This document shows, one piece after another, positions 1 to 14,200 of a stretch of DNA of 64,000 bases. Below the pieces are notes generated by a model, which worked only from the letters and a program-made list of their open reading frames with translations, was not told the DNA's origin and ran no database searches. How positions within the stretch are numbered: the first letter of the stretch is position 1; each line of letters opens with the position of its first letter. The DNA is taken from NCBI GenBank assembly GCA_959347315.1, contig OY365807.1:31912786-31976785 (forward strand), in the 5' to 3' direction. The position numbers and the translations under genes are program-made. The stretch is from Bimastos eiseni. Taxonomy: Eukaryota > Annelida > Clitellata > Crassiclitellata > Lumbricidae.

Positions 1-236
1 ACCGAAACCGAAAATAACCGACAAATATCAAAGAAATTGCTCTGATACGTACGCAAATGACCAAGAACGCTAACCTAAGACGAAGACCAATCCCAGGACC
101 GTTCCTTTAAGACCAAGACCGACACATCCGAGACCAAGACTGATGGTCCGAGACCAAGACCGAAGCCTTCGAGACCATGACCTAGACCGTAGTTTTCCGG
201 TCTCGAGACCATGACCGCGGTCTTGAGACCACATCC
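1..236. repeat. Degenerate gaccaagacc-type short repeat
   Basis: The first 236 bases are built from variants of gaccaagacc, gagaccaagac and gagaccatgac. No open frame is supported. Sequence from about 238 on is recognisably related to intron 1 of copy B (from about 20432), which lies just after that gene's first exon. The repeat therefore sits in intron 1 of copy A and separates the visible exons from an unseen exon 1. Confidence 0.6.
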
Positions 237-645
237 CTGGCAATACTATTCGGATTATATTGCATGGGTCGATCGTAGGTGGATTGCTTAATTGATAATA
301 TGGTGTTTGTGTACCTGCAGAATGATTCTTAAGCCATTCCTCTGATAGACCTTATTTTTTCACAATGATGTGATTTATTAAATAAATCTTGCCATAGGTT
401 TATTTATGCTGTGTGCTGTCTTGCCATAGGCTTATTTATGCCGTGTTCCGGTATACATCTAGGCATTCTGGTTCTAGGCATGCCGTGGGCTGGTATACAG
501 GTTGAACTAAATAATAGAAGAAGAATCCATGAAGTAAATTATAACTTGTACAAAGAACAACAGCAACATAAAGTGCATAAATAATCTGTTGAATTTAATT
601 GTGCTCTAAATTAATTATAATTGTTCATTTTTTATTCATCTGTAG

Positions 646-3600
646 GTAGATGGTACAACTGGCCAGGAAACCACATATTCACAGCTGCAAACATCAGTGG
701 CAAAGGTCACAAGCGCATTCGTCAAACTCGGCCTCTGCAAAGGAGATGTTGTCACAGCCTTTAGTCCCAACTGCCCTCAGTTTGCGACTGCAATGATTGC
801 TATAGCAGCAGCAGGAGCCATCTTCAGTCCAGTCAATCCATCGTACACATCTGGTATGCCTCCTATTGTGCAACTGTTAAAAACTAGAAATAAGGATAGG
901 TATAAGTTGCAATTTGGGGCCTATGAAGCACAAATTTTCAATCGAATGTAGAATTCAATAGGGTCGAATCTTGAATCGAATCAGCTGGTTCCTGTTTAAT
1001 AGTCATGTAGTGTAGGTCTATGCTCGACTTCGAATCGATGTACTATAAATGCTGCCTCCTGAATTTCTGCACATTTATTTCCACTTGAAACTAAGTTCTC
1101 ATTGCTTGAAGAAAGATATCTTACCCCAATTCAGCTGATCATAAATCTTCCAATTCTCAACCTAACTGACACTTGCCATAGCAGTTGCTCTGCCTCTTCT
1201 GATCCTCTGGCAGTATTATTTTTTTTCAGAAAATTATTTATATCAACTCAAGTATCAACTTTGCAGAAAACGTAGTCATGATTCGGAAAGCATAATTTTG
1301 ATTAGCAGATGTAATTTCTCACATGACTTTAGGGCTCCATGATGCTCATAAGTGCGTATCTCTCCATATGTTCTACTTAACACTGTTGACTGAATGTGGT
1401 GTATGCTCATCAGAATAGGATCTACTAAGAGTGTTGATGTTCTTATGCACAAACGCACACACACACACACATGCATAGGTGTATGAAATCTGAGGCTTAC
1501 AATTGAATTATACGCAGGTGAGCTAAAGAATGCAATGAGTCTTGTTCAATCGCGATTCCTCATTACCACTCCAGCTCTTCTACCTGTTGCTAGAGCAGCC
1601 GTTCTGCAATGTCCACATGTAAAGGTAAGGAATCTAGTCTTACGTTTCTTTGCAAACATTGTATGCAGCATAACGTAACTTGCATTCTCAGGCAGTGATC
1701 TATTAGTTAGAAGGTACAAGAAATTAATGTTTAAAATAGCAGAACTAGAACACTGCAAACCTTAGCATATCTTAGGATAGCCTACATGTCTGATCAACGG
1801 AATTCGATTGGTGTTTTGAACCTCTAACGGCATTTTTTGATTTTGCTGACATGCCATGTAGTCATTCATATAATTATTATTTGGCTGCATGACTAAAGGT
1901 TGATGAATCAGTTTGTTATTTTGAAAGAATTTAAAATTTGTGATTTTTAAAATATCGCACAATAACTGTTGACGCAAAGGAACATGGAGACTTTCCTGTC
2001 ATGTGCACATTTGTCCTTTGGCCAATCATAATTTCTTTGAAGTTCCCTCATGCAAGCTGTTCGAAAACAATGATCTGATATCGCCCTTACAATCTTTGTT
2101 TCCTCAGTCCTTTTCATTTTCAAGATGAATTAAATTTGCAAGCACTCTAAAAGTAATTAGGCAAGCCACTTCTGTCGGTGAACATAAAAGGACATAGGCC
2201 TACTTCGGCCACTTCTATATTTAGGCTTATAAATTATTCCATCTGTTCCACCAAGGTTGGTAATTATGGCCGAAAGAGACTATATAAATATAGGTCTAAA
2301 CTTATCAAAGTGCAATGATTGACTTCTCATATTTCTTGTGAAAATATAGAAATTTAAGTGAGAAAAAGTATTGTTATCGAGTGTTGCTGACAGGCTAAAA
2401 AAATGTATTGCGACACACATGCAATACCAGCTACATAAAACTATTGCGATACTCACTGCGATACACACAAAAGTATCTGCGATACCAAAGTATCGAGATA
2501 CTTTATCGCGATATTAACAGCCTTGTTTGATTGTCAGTATAGAGGCCTCTAAATATATAGCTGAACAAGTAGGCTATCTCTAACCTATAAGATGTGTAGA
2601 AACTGGCACGATTTGAAATCCCTGCTTGTATTTGATTTTTAGTCATTTAGATGTACGAAATTGTACATGGGCAATATTGTTAACAGTTTTATTGTATTAC
2701 TCCTTGAGTTAATTTTGCATCCGGTTAAGAGCATGTAGGACGTGGGTGCTTCACCCACTTTTTGGCTTGGAATGCTTCACCAAACTTTTCTACTCTGAAT
2801 AATTCATGTCAGCTGCTTTTTCCATATTGTGCTTTTTAAGGCATTCCTGTCTCTGCCTACCACCACTGACAGGGATGCAGTAGAAAGACAAATGAAATGC
2901 TTCTTGTGTGGTGCTGTTTGAATTCCTTATTACATTTAAGACTGTAATTGTATTTGTAAATATCTAAATTAAAAATGAGAGATTCCATTTTTCTTTAAAA
3001 ATATGCAATTGATTTAATGTTCATCTTATATGACTTTGGTCATTATATCTGATATTAACATATTTAGTGCACTGACAATTGGGACCCAAAACTTTGTGGG
3101 CAAAGGTTATGCACAAACACAGCTGTTGATTTTCAGGAAATTATCATTTTTGGAAAAGCGGAAAATTGTCGACCATTTTCGAACCTTCTTGATGATGACA
3201 TGACTGAGTTTCCGGAGAATGTGGACTTCCAGCCAAAAGAAGATGTCGCTGCTCTTCCGTTTTCCAGTGGCACTACGGGATTTCCAAAGGCTGTCATGCT
3301 TTCACACTACAATCTAGTTGCGAATATAATACAAATGCTGTAAGTAAATTTATTTATTACTTAGAGCAAGATTAGTATCTTCTATGCTGCTGATCACACT
3401 TCACGTGTAATAGAAACACTCCAATGGGAATATAAAATTAGCATTTATTCTTGAACTGAAGAAAATACACTTTATTGAATGCAACGCACATCCATAGATA
3501 GCTACTGTGCATCAAAGGTAGAAGATTTCTTCATATTCCTAGAAAATTGTATCATTTAATAGGTTCAAATCCTTCTCCAAAGCTTTGAATTTCACATGGA

Positions 3601-6600
3601 GTAACACGAAAGAATGTCACTTCTTTGTCCATGAGCTCTCAAGCAGGGATGCTGAGGGTTGTGTGCTCCATACTGCTTGTCATAAATGTAACTTAGAAAA
3701 CTTTCAATTCAATCCAAAAGCAAAACGGATCAATATAGCTTGTGGCTGACTTAATGCTTAAGTTCAAAACCATTTCACAATAAACTGCAGGATATCTTTG
3801 GGGTTTATGATAGCTAAACTCTGGCCATTACTGTCAGTAATAATTGAATAATTGGTATGATCAATACAAAGATATTTATGTTGAAATTTGTAAATCGATA
3901 TTTTTTAACTAAGTTGAAATACTTTACATCTTTTACAACACATGATGAAATTAAATGTTAGACCTAACATTCTTCTAATTCGTATTTTTATTGCATTTGG
4001 GTCATTGTCAGATTATAGAAAGAATACCAGATTTCAAGCTTCCTTGATAGCTTGGGTAGACACTTTGGGACATGCTTTGAGATAAAATGTTTAAAAGATT
4101 TCTAAATTCGTAATGAACTGTGAAATTATTTGACATTGAAAATTACAGCTGACTTTCCATTCTCTGCAAATGATGCACTCCTTATCTTGAAAATATGAAA
4201 TAGAATATCTTTACTTCTGTATATTTTTAAGCAATTATATTTGTTGGTGAAATGTTCAGGGATTCTAAAATATTTCTCCTCTACTCTTTTAAATCCTGAT
4301 TTTTAAAATCTCATGTTTTGGCAGAAAAATTGCATTAGTCTGATGTGACTTTTTGAGCCACCCTAGAGGCCTAGATATTACTTTGAAATTGTGAAATACT
4401 TGTAAAACTGTCTTTCAGTAGTTTACCTCATTTTTTACATTCTGCTATGACGATGCGATGCTATTAGAAGATGTTTATGGCTCCCAAATTGAGAAGCACA
4501 AAACCCATGAACTAGTATTTCGCATGTGTGATGTTATACGAGTTTTAGTTCTTGCTACCCGCCTTATTTCAAGGTCTCTTGAGTTTTCCCAAATATCTTC
4601 CTTAATTTTTGACACTCTCCACTGGCTTCCTGTGCCCACCTTTCCAGTTCAAAATTCCAGCTCTAATGCGCAACTGTTTGCTCTTTTTTACCTCAAGACT
4701 GTCTGTGTCTCTGTCTATTAAATCCCTGGATGACCCACTGTTTATGTCTGGCTGCCAGAGACCGTCTCGCTGTTCCTCGCATGTGTGGGGACACTGCTCA
4801 ATCTCAAAGCCTTGCATATGTTGACCATTCTAGTTGGAACTATCTGTCACAGGGACTGTGGCTTAGGCTTATTAGCCTTTCACTTCCCTTCCTGAAGTTC
4901 ATTTATTTTTTAGTGAGTCGGGAGCACGCGCACACGGGCCGTGGAGTCGGCGCACATAAGAATTTAGCGTGCGCACATACATTTTGTTCTTGAAAAACAA
5001 ATACAAAGATGAACTGTAAGCCAATATTTAGCTGGGTAGAATATAAAATGCAAATAAATTGATAGGTAATTACAATTACATACAATACGCTGTATGCATC
5101 ATCTACTTTAAGGCACATTTTAGACTTTAGACAAAGGACTTTCTTAGGTTATCAGAACAAAGGCCTATCACCATCATTGATTTGATTTTCTTGATTTTAA
5201 ATTATGGTCTTGATTTAACCATCATCGCATTCAGCTTTGACTTGTGCACAAAAGTGTGAACCAATTTTTAAACGTTGCACATACAAATTTGATTGCGGGA
5301 ACATTGGTCGGGAGTGCCTCAGTATCACTAAGTGGCACTTTACAAGTGTTCGATTACAATTACACACACACACCCACGCTCTGTTCGTTATGAACAGCGT
5401 AACAGCTAGAACTAATACACGAAGTTTTCGATTAAAGCCACTGGACCACTAGTTTGGAAGGCATTACCTTTAGGAATCAGAAGTGCACCTAATTATAGTC
5501 GATTTAAAAGCGATCTCTAATATTCTATACTAAACGCTATCTCCTAGTCTCATTAACATGGAGCATTGTTTAACACATTGGATTAATAGTAAATTCTGAT
5601 ATAACATCTGCTTCGCCTAACATGATTTTGTAATTCTTCAGTTTGTTAGCCTACTATGTTGCTGCCTGGTGCTAGCTAGGCCTACTGTTCATGATTGCTA
5701 TTTTTAGTTACGAATTAATTTAAGGTTATGTTAAGTTACTTTATGTTACATTGTTCCACATATACTGTTAGTTATTTGAGTTATTGTATCAGGAATATCC
5801 TGTCAACCGGTTTGCTTAGAGATAATAATGGTTCATTCTATGTATATATCTTATGCTACCATTCGCTAATATTATTTTCATATATTTGTCGACTAAAGGG
5901 GTTCCTACATAGCGGGGAATGATCCCCTTGGGAACTCCTGTTGAACATCTGTCCTAATTACTCAGTTATTTGATTTAATATGTTGGACTTAGAAAATAAT
6001 TGAATGATCTGTTTCTTTTGTTCAAATGTTATTATTGATGGTTCAATAAATCTCATTTGATTTGATTTGATTGAATAATTAGGTATACTCTTCTTTTGTG
6101 TAAGTGTGTGTATAGGTAGTAACCAGGTCAAGACATTGTATTTATGCTGATAATAGTGTCTGCTACTTCAATTCAAACTTTTGACTAAACAGAAATTGTA
6201 AATTGGGAATTGTAGTGTTGCTGATTGATTAATGTCAACAGAGAAAAAGATACGATGGGCTACGAGTCAGGCGTGGAATGTCTGTTGGGCGTTCTGCCAT
6301 TCTTCCACATCTATGGCCTGATGAATATCATGAATGCTGGACTTTCCAGAGGTGCCAGAATCGTCACTCTTCCCAGCTTCCAACCTGCATCTTATCTGGA
6401 AGTAATACAGAAATATCGAGTAAGTCAATCTCACTGGGTCATCTCTTAGAGGGGAGGGAAGAGTTGAATTACAGGAATTCCTGAGATTGCCAAATGTGCA
6501 TCGTCTTCCAACAGCGAAGGACTGCTGGGTGGTAGTGCTATTGTCTACACAGACATTGCTGCCTTTTATTGCTCCACACTATCTATGCTGCTTGGTCCAG

Positions 6601-9600
6601 AAACTCTGAACATGTGTCTGTACCCAAGCAGCGGTGCTCAAATAGTCATGACCCCAAACAGCACTTCTCATTTTTTACATTTGTTTATTAAATAAGTGCA
6701 AATATTTGGACAACCAATGTGGGCGGTAACATTAATTAGTTACTAGGTGTTTAATTTATCTTTATCTGGCATATAAGGGTGTGTTTACAAGAATAATAAT
6801 TTTTAGGATTTAAATCTATGCATGCTATTGTGTTTTGTATTTAATTCTATTGTGTGTGCTGTATAGCCGACATACCTGCACATTGTTACTCCTCTGATGC
6901 TTTTCCTGGCGACAAATCCTTTGGCTGCCAATTGTGATCTTTCTTCGGTGCAGCACGTAATCATTGGAGGAGCACCAGCCTCAATCAGCACCATCCATCA
7001 ATTATTCAACAGGTTCCAAAATCAGTTCATTTTCCGACAAGGTACCTGGGTAGTTAATTCAATCTTCGCTCAGTTTGTTAGCGATGATGTTATAAATTAT
7101 TCTGAAGTCATTATCCATAATGTAGCTTTGTAGCTACATTATCAGCTGCATTTTACTGTGTGAAACCTAACTGCTAAGTTTCACTATGACTCGATGACAA
7201 ATTAAATCAAATACTGTTCAGAGCACTGAGCTCTGAGAGAAAATTATCATGATTCGAAAATAATCAGAGTTTATAGTACTAAGGTGTACGCTGGTTATGG
7301 CTGGTTTGAAAGGAGTGTGTAGTTTAGTTAAATAAGGTAAAATTTGATAAATACAGGTTTAAAGGAGGAGAACTAATAGCAGAGGACGGGAGGAGGAGGA
7401 AAATGATTAACAGATACTAAAGCCAATCCAGAAATCAGCCTTAAGTATAGAGCATTATCGGCTTAATGTTTCTTTGCCTTGACATGAGGGTGGAAGAACA
7501 TTCCTGTAATTAAGAGCCAATCTGAAACATTAAATCAACTTTATCTGTGTATTCATTCATTGTCGCGGGTTTCACTCTCGCCAGCTCTTTCTTCTAGATG
7601 ACGTAATTACCGCCGGTTCTTTCCTCAATCACCAAGCTCAGCAACATGACACACTGGATGGTTTTAATATGTATATTTAATGGTAGATGTACACACCACT
7701 CATCCTATCTAGATTTACTAGAGTTATTAGTGTCCTTTAGAAATATTTCCCTGGTTTACGTTGGAGATGGGGTTCCCCAACTACGTTGATTACCCTTATC
7801 GTCAGAACGACCTAATGTCTCCTCCAGTTCCGAAACAAGTCCCCCGTTTCCTTCGCTTGCTACACTATATGAACCCTTCTAGAGGCGATTTGCTTTGCCA
7901 TCCCAAACGCAACATTCGTATCTCTATTGGACGACAGATCACCTGCTGCAACTATTACTAAACTTGGTTGGTCAGATCTTGGTGTCCTTAGCATAACATC
8001 ATCTCACTCGAGGTGTACAGTCAATGTTTGACTAGCGGCTGTTATGGCTGGGCCTTGTTAGTGTCATAGACCAGCAATAGGTTCCAGGGATCGAGTTACA
8101 TTATTATAGTTATGCCGCCTGATAGGTTGCGCCGTTCGTATCGGAATTGTCCCTTAATCTTGATCAGTGTCAACAGGCCGGTTCAGCCCTTATCGTCAGC
8201 TGGTTCACGAATTTCTTGTCCGTGGGTCGCAGAGATGGTTTGGGCAGGCGGCTCTAACGTCTGCTTCGAGGTGTCGGGTTTCGTTGCTTGACACTCCGTT
8301 GATCTTTGCATATTTCTCGCCGTCTGTATTGAGGCCGTCAGCCTCCGGCGAAACCCATTGATGTCTCCCCTCTCAGGTTTCAGATAGACAACTTCATTCG
8401 TAGTCCTCCCACGCCTCTGCTGTAGGTCGATGACATTAACTAATATCCATCTGCTGTTGGAATCCCTTGAACCCACCCTCTGACAAACCTCCTATCATAC
8501 AGACTGGTTGCTTTGGGGAAGGCAGACTTCAAGGTTACTACTCAGGAGCACTCCCAACCCCACCTTGTCACCTTGTGCTTTCAGTTCGTTGAACTCTAAC
8601 GACCGTCATGATAAACCTTCTCCATTGCTTTCTTTCCGAGATCTTGTCCCTTAATTCCTCCAGATTCTTTCTTGTATCTCGTCCATCCATTTCTTCCTTG
8701 TGCGCCCTCGCTTTCTCTTTCTTTGCACGCCAACATCATTTACTTTTCCATTCCATGTGATCACATAACATGTCCAAAAAATGCTGTTTTTTGTAAAGTC
8801 TCATCATTCTCAACTCCATTCTTCCTGCATACCTCTTTGTTTGTCTTCTTCTCCGTATATGATATTCTCTGCATCTTCCTCCATAACCACATTTCGCATG
8901 CGTTGATCTTCTTCTCCATGTTCTTTGTCATTGTTCACGTCTCACATTCATATAGTACTGTAGGAAAGACCATTGCCCTCAATAGCCTTCTTTGCGTCTA
9001 TGCTCACGTTTTTGTCCTTCCATATCTTTTCTAATCCACTAATTGCAGCTTTTCTTATTGCTATCCTTCTTTTTATTTCCAGATCACACTTTCCCTCTTT
9101 TTATTATTCTGTTATTCTATTATTATTTCTATTATTCTTGGGTCTCCCAACCCCAGCATGGTTGAAATGGACAGTTTTAAAACAGTCAGAGTGGACCCTG
9201 GGAAACAAGCGCAGAGCCAACGGGAACTTGTTCCTGAGCAAGGAGAACCAATGTGAGGGCATGATTTTGTTTAGTAATTTTACAGGCAAATGGGACAATG
9301 GGTACTTCTTGCTTGGTAGAGCGGCTATCTGGTGCGCTCAAAGTAGAGTAGCAGAGCTGGTAAAAATAGAGAGGGCGATGCCCAGTAAGGAATGTCATGC
9401 CAAAGTGATGATACAGTACGTGATTTGCTGCTGAAGGGGGAGCCAGTGGAGCATGTAGCCAAATTTCAGAATTCACTCTACAAGACGTGCAGCATAACTT
9501 AGGACCCGGTCAAAGCATTGCAACTGCCCAGCTGGGAGGTCTACACAGAGTGAGCAGCAGTAATCTTATCGTGTTAGGATGAAGGTCTGGACGAATGTAG

Positions 9601-11233
9601 CAGTGGTGTCTGGAGTAGAGCAACAGGGTGGATTTGACACAACTGATAGTATGAATCTCGACATAGACGGTGAATATGAGGAGCAAAGGTAGGCTCTAGT
9701 TCCATCGTGACTCCAAGAGAGGAAAAAATACGGAGGAGGTATTAGCAGTAATGGTGGCTAGGTCCAGCTTCATAAGCTGCTGGTGAGAACCCAGCCAGAT
9801 AAATTGTTGACGGGTTGAGCAACGGGCAGTTCGTCGACATCCAGTCACCCATGGCACCCATGCCCATGATGTGCTTTGCTGGTCTTTTGTTAAATCTGTG
9901 TCAAGGGTTTCTGTTTTTCAGGGTATGGACTGACAGAAGCCAGTCCGATGACTCATTGCAATGGACTTAAAGGCAATAAATATCATACAATTGGACCTGC
10001 TGTTAACAATACTAAATTCAAAGTGAGTAAAAGCATTCTAGTGTATTTAGATACGTGGAGTGAAAGAAAGTGTTCTCAAACGATTTTATGACAGAACTTT
10101 GACCAGTGAGGATATAACTTAGTCCAGGGAATCAGATCCTCTCTTCAATAATTAACTTGGTAGTTTCACTGGTGGTTTCCTGTAGTATTTAGTGAAAGCG
10201 TATTTGTAACAATGACTCTTTGTCAAATCTTTTTAACCATTAGATTGGTTATCCCCTATTAAACTATTAAAAAATAGTTCATCTATTATTATTTATATAT
10301 TAATTTAGAGTATATTTAGAATGAGCCAGATTGATTAGATGAACTTCCCCAGTGCTCTCGCATCTCTACCTTTGCATTTGATTAATTTCATGGCTCCGTC
10401 ATCATGCTCCGTACAATTTAAAATCCTTATTCTGATTTGTTCAGCATGATCTTACCTCGAAATATCTGGTTGATGTAATACCTTGACTGCATTGAGCTTC
10501 CTCCAACTGTCTAGTTGTTCCTCCAACAGATTTGACCTTTTGGATCCCTGTTCATGGACTGTTATGGCTCAGCCTCGACCTTATTTTGCTTCATTTGGTC
10601 CTCTCTTTGAAATGTGCTTTCTCCTTCAGTTTGCTCTACAATTCTATTTGGCAGTCTGTCATCCTCTTTCGCTTTTCGCAATACCTATTTCTTCTTGTAG
10701 GCCCTTGCACTCTGCAACACTGCTGAGTGGATCACCCCACTGAAGGCGCTTTACATGTGCTTAAATACAGCACGAAATCTTTGAAAAGCTGTCATGAAAA
10801 CTACACTTCATACCGAAATATACTCAAACTCACTGTATCATATAAGTTAGAGCTTCAATCTCAAAAAGTGAGTAGGATTGGTCAAAATTGCCTAATTTCA
10901 TCTTGGATAAATTGAGTCTGTTGACCAGTGTCAACTTGTCTTCTCTCATACCATGACCTATCAAACAGAAACCAGATGACCCTTGGCCTCACCTAACCTT
11001 GTCTGCTTTGCCTTATCATATCATATCTTTGCTTTGGATTTATCTATCACTTACTCAAGGTTCTATAGATAGAAAACGATATAATATCTTCGTTTAATAA
11101 AATAAAGTGATTTGCCGCAGAGAGTTACATGATAGAAAGGCAACTGTCAATCTCTGCATCTACTTAGGAATATTAAAAACTTACTTTACAGCATCTAAAG
11201 TTTAGTTTTGCACATGTACATTTCCTGTATATA

Positions 11234-11276
<43 letters not shown>

Positions 11277-14200
11277 TTGTTTTTAACAGTGCATGATCAG
11301 GCATTTCTTTTATTTTCTGTTCTTGTTTTTGGTGTTGTGATCATCAGGTTGTGGATGTGGAAACACGTAAATTGTTGGAACCGGGTGAAATCGGGGAGTT
11401 ATGCATACATGGACCACAAGTGATGATGGGATATTACAAAAACAGAGAGGCCACTGCCGAGACACTCGTTGACGGCTGGCTAAGCACAGGTAAATTAAAC
11501 TGTATAATTTAGAGGGAAACTGTTGTTAGACATATCGGGCACTTATAGTGTGACATTTTGAAAGGTGTGGACTGAAACACCAGTAAGTCAAGCTTTCTCT
11601 ATGAATAATACATTAGATGAGATTTACTGTCCAGATGTCAATTTTTGAATCAAAGGGATTGTTGTTCAGGACAAAATATTGCTATTATAGTATTGTAATC
11701 TGAACTCTCTCAATGTTGCATTGGTGCTGAACTGTGCAAAATATTAATTAGTGTTCCTTAATTTCCAATTTAAGAGTGTTTCTGAATTGACATGACATGG
11801 AGGAGAGGGATTAGGTTAACCGAAATGCACATGCTTGCATGGGGTAGTGCAACAGAATAACAATGTGTTTTTTTTCATTGTCAAGGATATTTGAACAAAT
11901 CTTTGGTCATTTGAAGCTCCTTCCCTTCTATTTTTAAAACATCATAAATTCAAATTTCAGGTTTATTTTTATTTAATTACAATTAATTGAGTTTCTTCCT
12001 ACTTATAACACTCTTTTTATACAAACAAGAAAACCTCAACTCATTGCCTGAGAATTATCTTGGCGAATCTCCAACTTTTTACGAAAATGCGTTTGGAGTT
12101 GATTTGTAGCAGGTGATATGTTCAATGTCAATAACTGAGAGATACGACATGTCGTTTTGAAGATATTCATCAATAACTATCTGTTGAATGTCCTGCTTCC
12201 AGAATATTCGAGTAATCTTTTATCGAATCTCCAGAGTTTTATGGAGATTTGATAAAAGTTTGTGCAATGTAGTAATCAGTGTCTTTGTCGTATCTCCTGA
12301 AGAGTTCAGCCTTGATTGGACAAAGGAGAGCCAACATTTTAACACCATGAGCATGGCTAGATTATAGTGTGGTATATCCATACAATTTAAAAACTTTTCT
12401 TTAAAAAATCCGCTCTACATCTATGAACATTTAAACAAAAACACTCGCTAATAATTATTTGTTTTTTATTTTGTCATGTTTATGTTTACGTTTTAATGTA
12501 ACTTTTTAATGCAATATTCGGGTTTTTAAAATCTAAAATAACACCTGTACAGTCTTTGAGTGAAGTTTAATTGTATTTTATTTCTTATTTTTCTTCCTTT
12601 CCCGCCAAAACTTCAAATTTGTTTATCTCGGAATTTTTTAAAATGGAGGTTCGCGAAGATAATTCTCATGCGATAAACTGGCAATGCGGACCGCTCATAG
12701 AAACCTGTAAGTTGATAACTGGCTGCAAGTTGCACAGCCAATCATAAATATGGAGAGGCAAAGTTCTCGAATTATCTGTAAAATTTGCACGTTAGTACCT
12801 AGAATGTTTCATTAGCTTCCAATATACACAAGTAAAAGTTAATGCGCACGTTATGGTTAAGTGTGCCACTTATTTTGGGTAGGTGGTCATTATCTCATGA
12901 ACTAGAACCAACTCGAGAAAACCACTATAATAATTTGTCTAATACTGGCCATCAAATGAGCTACTTAACAGCTAGCTATCAGGAGAAGTAGGACTGTGGG
13001 AGATGTTACTTGTATGCCACAGATTACTATTAACTGGTTAAATTATTAATCCTTAATTGTTTCTTCATGGATTAAATATAGACCATTCTATGGGATTTAC
13101 AGTTGCATCAAGCTAACTTATGCAGGTGGGGAAGGGTAAGAAGTAGACTAGCATACAGAGATGTTACTATATTATGGTGAAACATGTGCGTAAAAGAAGT
13201 AAACACAGTACAATGTTTGAGTATGCATTTTACAAACGTTGATCAGGTCGGTCGATAAATTGAGAAAGAATTAGCATCAATCTGGCACCCCACATTTTGA
13301 AAATAGTACATTATATGGAATAATAAGTTATTCCATCCTGAAATTTGCGTCCTTTCCACATTTGCGCCCTGGGCCACGGCCCCGCTGGCCCCTCCCTCGG
13401 TACGGCCCTGCTTGTATACATTTTGTGTTGTGATTCAGGCGATGTTGGCCATTACGACGAAGATGGTCACATGATTATCAGTGATCGAAGCAAAGAACTG
13501 ATTAAAGTAAAAGGAATTCAGGTACATCGCGTAGCAACTACCCTTAATTTGCAACTATAATCTATAACTACATTATTATACTGGCCTACCCTGTTGATCA
13601 TTATTAGTAGCTAGACATTTGCCCATTCTAAGCTGGTTGATATGACCTTCATAATGTATATATAGGAGCTACTGTAATGTATATATAGGAGCTACTGAAA
13701 TTAAATTGGTGTAGTACTTTCTGTCCTTCCTCTCTGCTACCTCTGCCTCCTCCTTTTTTCCCTTATACCGAAATGAAATGAGTGTAGTTACAAAGCGTAA
13801 GACCTTGTAGCAGCACGACCTTCCAAACAAAATGAGTATAACAGGAAAAGTTCACTTGATGTCATAGTCTGTTATATTATGTATAACATCAAAGTGGCGA
13901 TCATTTTAGTAATTCATGTGCAAGGTACGTGCATGCCGCTACCTTTGCTGATTATAGCCTATTCAAATGAAACCTATTGATGACTGAGAACATCAGTTAA
14001 CTACATGGCTAGATAGCATTACTATCTCTAGTCATGTATATAGTTGTTGCAGGCAATGTGTGAAACCAGGGATTTGGTAAAATGCCTAGACAATTTGTAA
14101 AACTCTAACTCTACACTAACGCTAACTCTGCACTAGCCTTACACTAACTCTAACTCTAACCATAAATGGGTGATTTTACAAATTGCCTAAAATCTGAAAA

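Noticed and set aside
3562..3572. ggttcaaatcc, a perfect tRNA B-box-like sequence
   Set aside because: No matching A box or cloverleaf arms upstream, so not called as a tRNA or tRNA-derived SINE.
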